Made by a program: the position numbers and the translations under genes. The notes below the pieces were generated by a model, which made no database searches, was not told where the DNA came from, and saw nothing but the letters and a program-made list of their open reading frames with translations. Below, piece by piece: positions 24,006 to 33,893 of a DNA stretch of 64,000 nt. Within the stretch, counting starts at the first letter, position 1. Each line of letters opens with the position of its first letter. Origin of the DNA: a bacterium (GTDB lineage Bacteria; Zhuqueibacterota; Zhuqueibacteria; Residuimicrobiales; Residuimicrobiaceae); contig JAKQNR010000052.1 in the NCBI GenBank assembly GCA_029565685.1, positions 62,001-126,000 on the forward strand, written 5' to 3'.

Positions 24006-26506
24006 AGCGAACTTTCATCCTGATTCTTTTTTTCGGCGCTCTGGCCGCAGCCTACGCAACGGTGACCTCGCCGGTACAATTTCTCGGTTTTACGCCCGGC
24101 GATGATCATCAATTGGCTGATTACGAAACTATCATCTCTTATTTCAAAGAGCTGGAGCAGGAATCCGACCGCCTGCTGCTGCAGGAATTAGGCCGGACTA
24201 CCCAAGGCCGGCCGCTGTATCTGGCGGTGATCTCCGCTCCGCAAAACCTGCGCGACCGGAAGCGGATCATAGCGCGTCAGGCCCGTTTGGCGCGGCCGCT
24301 GGGACTGAGCGCCGGCGAGGCGAAAAAACTCATCGAGCAGGCGCCGGTGATCGTCTCCATCAACTGCTCCATTCATCCGCGCGAGATCGGCGCTTCGCAG
24401 ATGAGCATGGAGTTGGCCTACCGGCTGCTGAACGACCGGTCGCCGGAAATGCAGATGATGCTGAACAAAGTGGTGCTGCTGTTGATGCCCAGCCAAAATC
24501 CGGACGGCCTGGATGCCATCGTGCGCGGTTATGAGAAAAACCTGCGCGCCGGCAGACCGGACGCCCCCATCTCTCAACCGGATCATCCCTACGCCGGCCA
24601 TGATCTGAATCGGGACTGGTTCATGCTGTCGCAGAAAGAAACCCGGTTGACCGTTGAAAAAGTATACAATGTCTGGCGACCGCATATCGTTTTTGATCTG
24701 CATCAGATGGGGTCTGCCGGCGGCCGCATGTTCTTGCCGCCGTATGTGGATCCCTACGATCCCTATATCGATCCGTTGCTGCAAGCCGGATTGTCGGCGC
24801 TGGGCCATATGATCGCCATGGACATGACCGCTCTGGGGTTGTCTGGGATCGTTCATAACCTCTACTTTGATTCCTATTCACCGGCACGCAGTTACATACC
24901 CTACCACGGCGGCGTCCGCGTTCTCGGAGAGATCGCTTCCGCTCACATCGCCACCCCCATTCAGGTGGAGGAGACGGATCTGCACGGTGAAGGCGATTTT
25001 CATCCGCTCCGGCGTTCCTGGCGCCAGCCGCTGCCCTGGACCGGCGGCCGCTGGTCGCTAGCCGATATCGTGCGTTATGGATTGGAGGCAAGCCTGGCGC
25101 TGCTCCGCCATGCCGCCTCGGATCGCAGACTGTGGGTAGCCAATGTCTTTCAGGCGCTGAAACGGCAGGCAACAGGCGATCCCAAACCGGATTATTACAT
25201 CTTTCCAATGGACCAGCACGACATGTTCAGCCTTTATGAATTACTGTCGTTGCTGCGCACTGGTCTTGTGGACATCTATCGCACCACCGCGCCTTTGCAG
25301 CTTGCGGAAGGCACTCTGCCGCCGCCGGTGTATGTCATTCCCGGACAGCAGCCCTATGCCGCCTATGCCCGCACGCTTTTGCAACAGACTCGCTATGAAG
25401 AGGTGGCGCCGCCTGGATCAAAACCCTATGACGTGACCACTCATTATCTGCCTGGTTTGCTGGGCGTCCGAATGTACCGGTTTGAAGGGCCTCTGCCGGA
25501 TCTGGAGTATGTGTCCAGACTGCCGCGGCCGCGGCTTACCGAATCTGGTCCTATGCGAGGGCATGGTTTGCTCATCGATTACCGCAGCAACCAGGCGATC
25601 AGAGCAGTGACCCGGCTTTTCAAAGCGCAAGCGCCGGTCTTTTGGCTGCGCGATTCGGTCAGCACCACCTCCGCGGACGTTCTGCCTGCAGGTACGCTGT
25701 ATGTGGATCAGACCAGCCGTTACCATCTCAACGATCTGCCGGTGAACCTGTTTTATCCGGCGCAGTCCCTATCCCGGCCAGCGTGGCGATTACGGCCGCC
25801 TGCCATCGGTCTGTTCGCTGTACAGGCTGAAGCCGATGAAGGATGGATCCGTTTTGTTCTGGAGGAGTATGGATTTGATTACACCCGCCTCTCCATGGAA
25901 GGGGTTTGCGACCCGGAGCTGGCGGAAAAGTTTGACGTCATCGTATTTCCGGATCAATCTCCGGAGCGTTTGCGCGAGCTTTTTCTTGCTCCGGCCTCAG
26001 CGACCGGCGAACGCAATGCGCTGGACCGGTTGCAGGCGTTTGTCCAGTCAGGCGGCAGCCTGGTGATGATCAACCGCTCCTGTAATCTGCTGGTGGACCG
26101 GTGGGCGCTTGCTGTAAAAAATACGGTGCAGGATTCCAAGGCAGAGGAATATTTTGTCCCTGGTTCGCTGTTGCGCATGAATGTGGCTGTGGACCATCCA
26201 GGGGGATACGGTTTGCCGGATAGAATCGCGGGTTTTGTCCACCGCAGCCCGGTCTTTCAACCGCTGGCGCCTTGGGTTGAAACGGTGGCGACCTATCCGG
26301 ACAGCCATCTGCTGGCCGGTGGATTTCTCCGCGGAGAGCGTCTTATGGCCTCAGGGTGCTCGGCCGCCTGTGTGGCCCTGGGCAAGGGAAGGGTGTGGCT
26401 GTTGGGTTTTATGCCCCAGTTCCGGGCGCAGAGTCACGCCACTTATAAATTGTTGTTCAACGCTCTTTTCTTTTCCAACGCTGAAGCGGTCGAAAGACCA
26501 GAATGA
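24002..26506 (+). CDS. Secreted M14 family zinc carboxypeptidase
   Basis: 834 aa with a signal peptide (KRTFILILFFGALAAAYA). The M14 zinc ligands are readable: HPREIG (His125, Glu128) and DLHQMGSAGG (His234), with SQNPDGLD and LNRDWFMLSQKE between. The C-terminal third (GLFAVQAEADEGWIRFVLEE, DVIVFPDQ) resembles the glutamine-amidotransferase-like beta/alpha module often found behind this branch. It probably degrades exogenous peptides in the periplasm. Start overlap with the M61 gene implies one operon of two peptidases. Confidence 0.9.
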   Translation: MKRTFILILFFGALAAAYATVTSPVQFLGFTPGDDHQLADYETIISYFKELEQESDRLLLQELGRTTQGRPLYLAVISAPQNLRDRKRIIARQARLARPLGLSAGEAKKLIEQAPVIVSINCSIHPREIGASQMSMELAYRLLNDRSPEMQMMLNKVVLLLMPSQNPDGLDAIVRGYEKNLRAGRPDAPISQPDHPYAGHDLNRDWFMLSQKETRLTVEKVYNVWRPHIVFDLHQMGSAGGRMFLPPYVDPYDPYIDPLLQAGLSALGHMIAMDMTALGLSGIVHNLYFDSYSPARSYIPYHGGVRVLGEIASAHIATPIQVEETDLHGEGDFHPLRRSWRQPLPWTGGRWSLADIVRYGLEASLALLRHAASDRRLWVANVFQALKRQATGDPKPDYYIFPMDQHDMFSLYELLSLLRTGLVDIYRTTAPLQLAEGTLPPPVYVIPGQQPYAAYARTLLQQTRYEEVAPPGSKPYDVTTHYLPGLLGVRMYRFEGPLPDLEYVSRLPRPRLTESGPMRGHGLLIDYRSNQAIRAVTRLFKAQAPVFWLRDSVSTTSADVLPAGTLYVDQTSRYHLNDLPVNLFYPAQSLSRPAWRLRPPAIGLFAVQAEADEGWIRFVLEEYGFDYTRLSMEGVCDPELAEKFDVIVFPDQSPERLRELFLAPASATGERNALDRLQAFVQSGGSLVMINRSCNLLVDRWALAVKNTVQDSKAEEYFVPGSLLRMNVAVDHPGGYGLPDRIAGFVHRSPVFQPLAPWVETVATYPDSHLLAGGFLRGERLMASGCSAACVALGKGRVWLLGFMPQFRAQSHATYKLLFNALFFSNAEAVERPE

Positions 26507-26513
26507 GGTAGCG

Positions 26514-27257
26514 ATGGCGAAAAAGAACGCCTATCTTTCCATGAACCGCAAATGGATGATCCGCCGCATCATCAGCAGCTATATGCGGGCGAAAAACATG
26601 TTCAGCAACATGTCGCGGGATTTTCAAGCCGGCCGGCCTATTGTGTTCGAGAATCTCAAAAAGCTGTCTGACCTGCTGTTCGAGATCAAGGGAAACCTCT
26701 ATCTGATCTTCAAGCGGCCGGTGGATCCTAAGACCATGAAGTTCGAGGAAGGCGACAAGATCACGCCCAGCCGCAGGGAGATCGACCTGATGAACAATGT
26801 GGGGCTGCTGTTTCATAAAACTCTGGTGGCGCGTGAGCTGAAATACGTCATGGATCATTATACCATCGATTCCACGGATTATGTGAACTCGAACATCTCC
26901 CTGGGATCATATTTTGAAAAAATCCAGGCGTTCTTTGACGCCGGCGCCGCACTGATTCGAGAGTTATTTAAGGATTATTCCGACAATGAGGCGTTGTTGC
27001 ACTATGTGTTGGAAAACGAGCGCTATGTACAGGATTTTCTCAATGAGCCGGTGACGGATCTGTTTAAATCGGTGTTCGGCGAAACATTTATGGCCCAACC
27101 CTACCGAGTGGTCGGCCGCTATTGCCTGGAGAGCGGGTGGAACGAACGGGCGAAACGATTTCTAAGCGAAGCGCTGCGCCTGGACCCCTCGGACCGTGAC
27201 ACACGCAGTCTGCTGACCCGGGTCAAGACCGGGCTGAGCGGCGGGAAAATAGTCTGA
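26514..27257 (+). CDS. Conserved-looking hypothetical protein
   Basis: 247 aa, cytosolic, highly charged at the N-terminus (MNRKWMIRRIISSYMRAKN), with a C-terminal TPR-like helix pair (GRYCLESGWNERAKRFLSEALRLDPSD in two pieces around the central Asn). I recognise no family. ATG 26514 follows GAGGT at 6 bases, and the frame's long upstream extension only shadows the M14 gene. It is 7 bases downstream of the M14 stop and about 80 bases before the STAS gene. Confidence 0.65.
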   Translation: MAKKNAYLSMNRKWMIRRIISSYMRAKNMFSNMSRDFQAGRPIVFENLKKLSDLLFEIKGNLYLIFKRPVDPKTMKFEEGDKITPSRREIDLMNNVGLLFHKTLVARELKYVMDHYTIDSTDYVNSNISLGSYFEKIQAFFDAGAALIRELFKDYSDNEALLHYVLENERYVQDFLNEPVTDLFKSVFGETFMAQPYRVVGRYCLESGWNERAKRFLSEALRLDPSDRDTRSLLTRVKTGLSGGKIV

Positions 27258-27268
27258 ATGGAAAATAG

Positions 27269-27297
27269 TTGCGTCTTTGGACAAAAACATGTATCTT
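27269..27297 (+). promoter_or_regulatory. Candidate promoter of the STAS gene
   Basis: TTGCGT (27269-27274), 17-base spacer, TATCTT (27292-27297). Each box departs from consensus. The gene's ATG follows after 43 bases. Confidence 0.4.
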
Positions 27298-27340
27298 TAG
27301 CTATTATTGATCAATCCCTTAATAACCGCTGGAGGAACAT

Positions 27341-27679
27341 ATGGCTTTGAAAGAAAACATGACCGGCGACGTGGCCGTCATCGAGTTGAAAGGCAAACTC
27401 ATGGGCGGAGCAGAGACTCTGGAAATTCACGACAAGATCAAGGATCTGATCGCCAGAGGCAACAACAAGGTCGTGGCGGACATGGAAAAAGTCAGTTGGA
27501 TGAACAGCACCGGCCTGGGTGCGCTGATGGGCGCCATGACCTCTCTGCGCAATGCCAAGGGAGATCTCAAACTGTCGAAAATTCCCGATAATGTCGAAAA
27601 CTTGTTCGCGATCACAAAATTAATCACCATTTTTGATACCTTTGAAACCGTCGAGGAGGCGGTGGCGGCGTTTAAATAA
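27341..27679 (+). CDS. STAS-domain anti-anti-sigma factor
   Basis: 112 aa and a complete SpoIIAA/RsbV-like STAS domain: VAVIELKGKLMGG, then the switch segment VSWMNSTGLGALMGAM with the phosphorylatable Ser56, and a C-terminal helix. Unphosphorylated STAS proteins bind an anti-sigma kinase and release a sigma factor. No kinase or phosphatase partner is in the window, so it acts with genes elsewhere. GGAGG lies 6 bases before ATG 27341, and a strong terminator follows. Confidence 0.9.
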   Translation: MALKENMTGDVAVIELKGKLMGGAETLEIHDKIKDLIARGNNKVVADMEKVSWMNSTGLGALMGAMTSLRNAKGDLKLSKIPDNVENLFAITKLITIFDTFETVEEAVAAFK

Positions 27680-27821
27680 TCGTCTGCTTAGACCGTTCAT
27701 CGACGCCGGCGCCATGATGCCTCCCGTGGGGGAACCTGTTCTCAAAGACGGTCGCAGAAGCTCTTGCAATCGTTGATAGAGTCCGGAAAGCGATTTGAAT
27801 GGTTGTTGAAGCATAAATCCT

Positions 27822-27878
27822 GGTCCGTGATATCTCACCTTCATCCGTCGATGAAAGGTGAGAGTTGCGGACCTTTTT
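27822..27878 (+). terminator. Intrinsic terminator
   Basis: GGTCCG/CGGACC forms the outer stem, and CTCACCTTCATC pairs with the segment at 27850-27862 with one bulge. T5 follows. It separates the STAS gene from the next gene. Confidence 0.8.
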
Positions 27879-27906
27879 GTTTTTCATGCAGCTGTACAGG
27901 TGAACC

Positions 27907-29853
27907 ATGAAGGCAATCCAAGTGTGCAAAATCGGTCTGGCGGCGCTGCTGTTGTATGCTGTGCCGGGATGGGGTCAATTTGAGGGACGGTTGGATGCGG
28001 TGATCATCAAGGGGGACAAGCTCTCCGCCTATGGCGGCCAGGAGCTAAAGTTCATCAAAATTTTCAGGTATAACGCGCTGCAGCACGCCTGGAGAATCAT
28101 CCCCTCGCAGATCGACGATTGCGACGAACGTTATTATTATCCTTCCCACGAAGCGACGCCGAAAAACCTGAGCGCACGGGATGAGCTGCTGTTCATGGCC
28201 CGCGATGCCGGCGATTACGCCTCTGTGAACGAATGGATCCCTTATCCCGGGTCACGGGACATGCCGCGCTATCAGATCGAACTCACCGATTCCATCGGAC
28301 AACGGCGATATCTCTATGCCTATTTCGTGCCGGATGACGGCGTGGAGGAGGATCCCACGGATTACATGCGCTACCGGCCGGTGGTGGGATCGGCGCCGGA
28401 CAGCGTTATTTCCAAGTACTATATCCTCAGCTATAATCCCGAGGGGCTGTGGTATTCCATCAGCATTCCGGTCAGCGAAGACGGGAACGATCAGAATTTT
28501 TTCGACCGCCTCAAAATCAGGATGCAGGCGGATATCAGCGTTTTATGGTCATTCAACGACATCCTAATAACTGAAGATAATTTTAAGAAAAATGGGGAAT
28601 CGAGATATATTGACGGCAAAATTCGGCTGATTAAGACCTGGGAAATGAAAATGAGCGTCAAGTTAGGAGGATCGACTATTACTCAACCAATCAGCGCGCT
28701 GGTATTGAAATACTATCCCTACTACAACGAGTTCTCCTTTCCTGTGCCGACCTCTTATTCCGGCGATCAGATAAAAGTCAAGCGGGTCGATATGCTGCGA
28801 TTGTCCACGGATTTGCAGCCCAAGACCGCTGTTCTACGTATGTACACCAACAACGATCTCTGGCAGCATCCCGACGGCGTGGCGGTGGACCGGGTCAACG
28901 ATGCGGTCAGCACCAATTTGAACATGGCTGCATGGAACTGGTGGCTGCAGGCAGGCAACGGCGGTTCCCTGCTCAGCGTGGGCTATCTGCAGCCCATCCT
29001 TGGCGTCACGCCGAGCCTCTATTACTGGGACAACCCGACTGGCACCAACGACACGGGCGGTACGAAACTGGATACAGGGGATATGACCTCCTGGGGCGAT
29101 ACGGGCATCAAGTACGGCGCCATTGTGCCGCAGGACGGCGGCGAAAATATCAACATGGCCTTTCGTTTCTATTTTCTCGGCAGGAACATCACACCGGACA
29201 GCGCTTATGCGCTCAAGAGCCAGACCGCGTATCCATTGAACGTGGTGGTTCGGGAACAGGGCGCCGCTGTGCCGGTGGAGCTGACCGCCCTGAGCGCCAC
29301 CGCCAAAGAAAATGCCATTCAACTGGCCTGGGCCACTGCCTCCGAGACCAATAACCTTGGCTTTGAGGTGCAACGCAAGGATGCGACAGCCACAACCTGG
29401 CAGACTATTGCCTTCGTCAAGGGCCATGGCACTGTGGTCTCACGGCGCGATTATTTTTATGAGGACCCTGCTCTCTCTCTGGGTTGTTATCACTACCGGC
29501 TCAAACAAATCGATACGGACGGCGCCTTCACCTATTCCACCATCTTGGAGGCGGAAGTGGCAGCGCCCAAGGAGATGTCTCTGGCGCAGAACTATCCCAA
29601 TCCGTTCAACCCCACCACCACCATAGACTACCGCATCGCGCAGAACAGCGGCGAGACCATCACGCTGTCCATTTTTGACATGCTGGGGCGAACCGTGCGA
29701 ACGCTGGTGAACGAGCCGGCGCAGCCGGGCTATTATCGCATCCTTTGGGACGGCCGCGACGACAGCGGCCGCATGACTGGCTCCGGCGTGTACTTTTATT
29801 TGCTCAGCGACGGCCGCAGCCGCATTCTGCACAAGATGATCAAAGTGCAATAG
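27907..29853 (+). CDS. Secreted protein with C-terminal sorting (FlgD-like) module
   Basis: 648 aa. A signal peptide (IGLAALLLYAVPGWG) opens the protein. The body has beta-rich, domain-like text without recognised family, including a segment with aspartate-rich turns (IDDCDERYYYP). From about residue 455 comes a fibronectin-like module (VPVELTALSATAKENAIQL), then the terminal module SLAQNYPNPFNPTTTIDY, FDMLGRTVRTLV and GSGVYFYLL. This tail is the usual sorting/anchoring signal in KSB1, Calditrichota and Ignavibacteria-like genomes. The cargo function is unknown. Confidence 0.8.
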   Translation: MKAIQVCKIGLAALLLYAVPGWGQFEGRLDAVIIKGDKLSAYGGQELKFIKIFRYNALQHAWRIIPSQIDDCDERYYYPSHEATPKNLSARDELLFMARDAGDYASVNEWIPYPGSRDMPRYQIELTDSIGQRRYLYAYFVPDDGVEEDPTDYMRYRPVVGSAPDSVISKYYILSYNPEGLWYSISIPVSEDGNDQNFFDRLKIRMQADISVLWSFNDILITEDNFKKNGESRYIDGKIRLIKTWEMKMSVKLGGSTITQPISALVLKYYPYYNEFSFPVPTSYSGDQIKVKRVDMLRLSTDLQPKTAVLRMYTNNDLWQHPDGVAVDRVNDAVSTNLNMAAWNWWLQAGNGGSLLSVGYLQPILGVTPSLYYWDNPTGTNDTGGTKLDTGDMTSWGDTGIKYGAIVPQDGGENINMAFRFYFLGRNITPDSAYALKSQTAYPLNVVVREQGAAVPVELTALSATAKENAIQLAWATASETNNLGFEVQRKDATATTWQTIAFVKGHGTVVSRRDYFYEDPALSLGCYHYRLKQIDTDGAFTYSTILEAEVAAPKEMSLAQNYPNPFNPTTTIDYRIAQNSGETITLSIFDMLGRTVRTLVNEPAQPGYYRILWDGRDDSGRMTGSGVYFYLLSDGRSRILHKMIKVQ

Positions 29854-30380
29854 GCGGCGCTTCTTGAATTGACTGGATTTTTCAGCCTGTCTTAAAAATA
29901 ACAAACGTCCATGAGGCGTTATTCGCCGACTAATTTAAAAAAGACTGTCATTGAAGGCCCGGCACGCGACAATAACGCCAATCTACGCTGGAGCGAAGAC
30001 GGCAATCCCCTTAGACTGGCAGTTATCCCATCATGTAATCTCTGGATGGAAGTATTTCAATTTGTCTTGCCGAGCCCGCAATCCCATATTCCGAAATGCC
30101 GAATGCAGTCGCGCAGGGCGAGGAATCTATCAACGCGCAGGTCCATAACCATGCGCATGCTCTGTTTGTCGCCGGATCTTTCGGCCTGTTGCTGATTCTG
30201 CACACAGGCTCAGCCATTCATATCAGATGGAGAATCGAATGATGCATAATTGTTTGATGCCTCCACGGGTGAATGGCTGTGCCTGCCCACGGGTGAACGA
30301 ATATTCCCCTTTCCTCCTGCCGGCCGCGACGGAATTGTCTCTTGATTTTTTACCGCATTTCTCCTATATTGCTTGATGTT
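29854..30380. other. Intergenic interval with a possible decayed repeat
   Basis: About 525 bases and no supported gene. Segment 29944-30012 (GTCATTGA ... GGAGCGAAGACGGCAATCCCC) resembles dispersed intergenic repeats of the GTCATTGCGAGGAGCGAAG type. Around 30263-30297 the 11-mer CCACGGGTGAA occurs twice, 24 bases apart. Confidence 0.4.
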
Positions 30381-31073
30381 ATGGCGGCACAAGGCCGGAA
30401 AATACCCGCCTGGCCTGCGGACCAGCGGCCGCGCGAGCGGCTGCTGCAGCAGGGAGCTGAGGCTCTCTCCGAGGCGGAATTGCTAGCCATTCTGCTGCGC
30501 ACCGGCAACGTTCAGGACACGGCATTGGATTTAGCGCGCAAGCTGCTCCGCGATTATGGAAGCCTCCGCGGCATCGATGGACAGACTGCTGATACTTTGA
30601 AAGCCATCAAAGGCATCGGCCCGGCCAAGGCATGCCAGATCAAGGCGGCGCTGGAGTTGAGCAAGCGCCTGGTGCAGGAAAAATGGAAAAAGAAAGAGCG
30701 GATCCAGTGCTCCGACGATGCCTTTCACTATCTGCGACTGCGCATGCGCGATCTGTCGCGTGAAGTGTTCCGTGTGCTGTTCCTGACCACTCGGCACGAT
30801 ATCATCGATGATCAGGAATTGTTCAAAGGCAGCTTGTCTGAGAGCGTCGTCTCCAGCCGTGAGATCATTCTCTATGCCGTGCGCTGCGGCGCCGCGGCCA
30901 TCATCCTGGTGCACAATCATCCCAGCGGAGAGCCGGCGCCGTCGCCCGAGGACAAGCAGATCACTCACAAAATCATCGAAGCGTGCCGCTACGTGGATAT
31001 TCAGGTTCTGGATCATCTCATCATCGGGCATGACAGTTATTTCAGTTTTGCCGATGAGGGGCTCCTGAATTGA
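30381..31073 (+). CDS. radC: RadC family (JAMM/MPN+) protein
   Basis: 230 aa. Helix-hairpin-helix repeats at the N-terminus (ALSEAELLAILLRTG, IKGIGPAKACQI) precede a JAMM metalloprotein domain with Glu in GSLSESVVSSREI and the zinc motif HNHPSGEPAPSPED (His178 onward). The family was named as a DNA repair gene, but that role is doubtful and the true function is unsettled. I use ATG 30381 in preference to an upstream TTG at 30342. The stop is 101 bases before the microcompartment vertex gene. Confidence 0.93.
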   Translation: MAAQGRKIPAWPADQRPRERLLQQGAEALSEAELLAILLRTGNVQDTALDLARKLLRDYGSLRGIDGQTADTLKAIKGIGPAKACQIKAALELSKRLVQEKWKKKERIQCSDDAFHYLRLRMRDLSREVFRVLFLTTRHDIIDDQELFKGSLSESVVSSREIILYAVRCGAAAIILVHNHPSGEPAPSPEDKQITHKIIEACRYVDIQVLDHLIIGHDSYFSFADEGLLN

Positions 31074-31174
31074 ATCAGCCCGGCGGGCGATCTCCTGAAG
31101 CAAAAGGTACATCGCTGCATTCCGAACCCGCTGTTTGCGCCGGACAAAGCGTGCAGGCGGACAAGGAGGTTTTT

Positions 31175-31462
31175 GTGGAATTAGGCAGAGTGTCGGGCAC
31201 GGTGGTGGCGACGGTCAAGGAGCCCAAACTCATGGGCGCCAAGCTGTTGCTCGTCGAACTCCTCGACCTTGAAGCCCAACCGACGGCGAACTCGGTGGTG
31301 TCCGTCGATACCGTCGGCGCAGGTCACGGCGATGTCGTCCTGGTCGTTCGCGGCAGTTCCGCCCGTCAGGCCGACAAGATGGAATCCGTGCCTACCGATG
31401 CCTGCGTCATCGCCATTGTGGATGCGCTGGAAGTATCGGGCCAAGTCAGATATAAGAAATAA
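31175..31462 (+). CDS. Microcompartment vertex protein (EutN/CcmL)
   Basis: Pentameric BMC-P proteins cap the vertices of bacterial microcompartments. The 95-aa protein follows the family from its first residue (VELGRVSGTVVATVKEPKLM, then GAKLLLVELLDLE and GHGDVVLVVRGSSARQ). The start is GTG 31175, because AAGGAGG lies 5 bases upstream; the frame extends back to 31070 but adds nothing homologous. The next gene is the aldehyde dehydrogenase, 57 bases on. No hexamer gene is in the window. Confidence 0.92.
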   Translation: MELGRVSGTVVATVKEPKLMGAKLLLVELLDLEAQPTANSVVSVDTVGAGHGDVVLVVRGSSARQADKMESVPTDACVIAIVDALEVSGQVRYKK

Positions 31463-31519
31463 TCCAAGGGGATTCACTCCTTTTTTAACAAGATGCATTG
31501 ATTGAAGAAAGGCATTAAA

Positions 31520-32938
31520 TTGGACAATCAGCAGATTGAGAGCATTGTGCAAAAGGTGGTTGCGCAGCTAAAGCAAACCGGTCTGATGGACGGTCATGCG
31601 AGCGGCCTGGGCGCCGATGGCTTGTTCGACAATATGGAGGACGCCATCGATGCGGCTGTGGTCGCTCAGAGCAAGTTGACCGAGGGCGGCGTGGAGCTGC
31701 GCCGCCGGGCGGTGGAAAGTCTGCGCAAAATGGGACAGGAACACGCGGTGGACATCGCCCAACGCGAGATGGCGGAAACCAAGATGGGCAAGTATGAACA
31801 TAAAATTTTAAAGATGCAGGTCGCTTCGCAGCGAACGCCCGGAGTGGAGGATCTGCAGTGTGAGGCGGTTTCCGGTGATCATGGGTTGACGGTCAATGAG
31901 ATGGCGCCCTTTGGCGTCATCGGCGCCATCACGCCGGTGACGCACCCGGTGCCCACTCTGCTCAACAATGCCATCGGCATGATCTCTGCGGGCAATGCGG
32001 TGGTGGTCAATCCTCATCCCAACGCCATGAATGTTTCCGGATACGGCGTGCAGCTGATGAACCGCGCCATTGTCGCAGCCGGCGGTCCGTGCAATCTGGT
32101 GACCGCGGTGCGTAAACCCACCATGGATACGGGGAAAATTTTATTCAACCATCCCAAAATCGATCTGTTGGCCATCACCGGCGGTCCCGGCGTGGTGCGT
32201 GCCGCCATGCAATCGGCTAAACGCGCTATTTGCGCAGGCCCGGGCAATCCCCCGGTGGTGGTGGATGAAACCGCGGATTTGGCCAAGGCCGCCCGCTCCA
32301 TCGTCGAGGGCGCGGTCTTTGACAACAATCTGCTCTGTATCGCAGAGAAGGAGATCGTGGCGGTCGCCCAGGTGGCGGATCAGCTGATGCGTGAGCTGGA
32401 GGCCATCGGCTGCGTCCGTTTGACGCTGGCGCAGATGGATCAGCTGGCGGAGAAAGCGTTTGAGAACGGCGGTCGCGGCGTCAAGGAGCCGGTGGTCAAT
32501 CGGCAGCTGGTGGGCCGCGATGCCGCGGTGCTGGCCAAAGCCATCGGCCTGGATCTGCCGGCGTCTGTCCCCATGCTGTTCGGCGAAACGCCGTGGGATC
32601 ATCCGTGGGTGATGGCGGAGCAGATGATGCCCTGTCTGCCGGTGATTCGGGTTGCGGATGTGGATGCGGCCATCGAAATAGCGCGCAAAGTGGAGCACGG
32701 CTTTCGCCATACCGCCATCATGCACTCGAAAAACGTCGCCAGTTTGACCAAGATGGGCAAGGTGATGAACTGTACGCTGTTCGTCAAAAACGGTCCTTCC
32801 ACCGCAGGCCTGGGCCTGAACGGCGAAGGCACGTTTACCCACAGCATCGCCAGCCCCACCGGCGAGGGCATCACCACTGCGCGGACGTGGACGCGCATGC
32901 GGCGATGCACCATGGTCGATTATCTTCGAATAGTATGA
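31520..32938 (+). CDS. CoA-acylating aldehyde dehydrogenase, microcompartment type (PduP/EutE-like)
   Basis: Oxidises an aldehyde to acyl-CoA with NAD+ and CoA inside a microcompartment. The first 20 residues ([18 protein letters not shown]) form an amphipathic helix that matches the encapsulation peptides of PduP-type enzymes. The catalytic Cys273 lies in [31 protein letters not shown] and NPHPNAMN complete the family marks. 472 aa. TTG 31520 has AAGAAAGG 7 bases upstream, whereas TTG 31502 has no RBS. The likely substrate is propionaldehyde or lactaldehyde, but that depends on genes not seen here. Confidence 0.9.
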   Translation: MDNQQIESIVQKVVAQLKQTGLMDGHASGLGADGLFDNMEDAIDAAVVAQSKLTEGGVELRRRAVESLRKMGQEHAVDIAQREMAETKMGKYEHKILKMQVASQRTPGVEDLQCEAVSGDHGLTVNEMAPFGVIGAITPVTHPVPTLLNNAIGMISAGNAVVVNPHPNAMNVSGYGVQLMNRAIVAAGGPCNLVTAVRKPTMDTGKILFNHPKIDLLAITGGPGVVRAAMQSAKRAICAGPGNPPVVVDETADLAKAARSIVEGAVFDNNLLCIAEKEIVAVAQVADQLMRELEAIGCVRLTLAQMDQLAEKAFENGGRGVKEPVVNRQLVGRDAAVLAKAIGLDLPASVPMLFGETPWDHPWVMAEQMMPCLPVIRVADVDAAIEIARKVEHGFRHTAIMHSKNVASLTKMGKVMNCTLFVKNGPSTAGLGLNGEGTFTHSIASPTGEGITTARTWTRMRRCTMVDYLRIV

Positions 32939-32948
32939 GGCTGCAGTG

Positions 32949-33764
32949 ATGGCCATTGAATGGTTCAAGGGACTCTCGCCGGTTTATCAGGCGCTAGGCG
33001 CCACGCTGTTCACCTGGTTTCTCACTGCCCTGGGCGCAGGGATGATCTTTTTTTTCAAGAGCGTCAATCGAAAGATGCTCGACGCCATGCTGGGTTTTGC
33101 CGCCGGCGTGATGATCGCCGCCAGCTATTGGTCATTGCTTGCGCCGGCCATCGAGATGGCCGAACAGAACGGCTCGCTCGCCTGGGTTCCGGCGGTGGTG
33201 GGTTTCTTGGCAGGCGGTGCGTTTTTGTGGCTGGTGGACCATCTTTTACCCCATCTTCATCTGGGCTTTCCCACGGCCGAGGCCGAAGGCATTAAAACCC
33301 ACTGGCAGCGCAGCGTGCTGCTGGTGCTGGCCATCACTCTGCACAACATTCCCGAGGGGCTGGCGGTGGGCGTCGCCTTTGGCGCGTTGGGAGCTCAGCT
33401 GCCATCCGCCACGCTGGCCGGCGCCGCCGCTTTGGCCATCGGCATCGGCATTCAGAATTTCCCCGAGGGATTGGCGGTATCCGCGCCCTTGCGTCGTGAA
33501 GGGATCAGCACGTTCAAAAGTTTTTTCATGGGACAGCTGTCGGGCGTGGTGGAGCCGATCGCCGGCGTGCTGGGAGCGGCCGCGGTGCTGTTGATCAGGC
33601 CGCTGTTGCCCTATGCGTTGGCGTTCGCCGCCGGCGCCATGATCTATGTGGTGGTGGAGGAGTTGATTCCCGAGTCGCAGCTGGAGAAAAACACTCACAT
33701 CGCCACCATCGGCACCATGCTGGGGTTTGCGGTCATGATGACCCTGGATGTGGCGCTTGGGTGA
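32949..33764 (+). CDS. ZIP-family metal transporter
   Basis: 271 aa and eight or so membrane segments. The two metal-site helices are plain: [16 protein letters not shown] and [18 protein letters not shown] third, [13 protein letters not shown], completes the pattern. ZIP proteins move zinc or other divalent cations into the cytosol. ATG 32949 is preferred to GTG 32946, with GAGG upstream. It begins 10 bases after the dehydrogenase stop, so the two are probably co-transcribed. Confidence 0.9.
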   Translation: MAIEWFKGLSPVYQALGATLFTWFLTALGAGMIFFFKSVNRKMLDAMLGFAAGVMIAASYWSLLAPAIEMAEQNGSLAWVPAVVGFLAGGAFLWLVDHLLPHLHLGFPTAEAEGIKTHWQRSVLLVLAITLHNIPEGLAVGVAFGALGAQLPSATLAGAAALAIGIGIQNFPEGLAVSAPLRREGISTFKSFFMGQLSGVVEPIAGVLGAAAVLLIRPLLPYALAFAAGAMIYVVVEELIPESQLEKNTHIATIGTMLGFAVMMTLDVALG

Positions 33765-33893
33765 ACGCACGGACCGGCAGCAGGCTCGCGCAGTCGCCCT
33801 CTCTCCTTTTTTCCGCGTACCGATTCATCCGCCTTCGTCCTTCTCTCACGAAGCGGAAAACCGTAGCCACGCCAACCTTTGATTCGATGAAAC

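Noticed and set aside
29911-30195. A 94-codon frame between the sorting-domain protein and radC
   Set aside because: Overlapping open frames here have no RBS or homology; the region looks non-coding.
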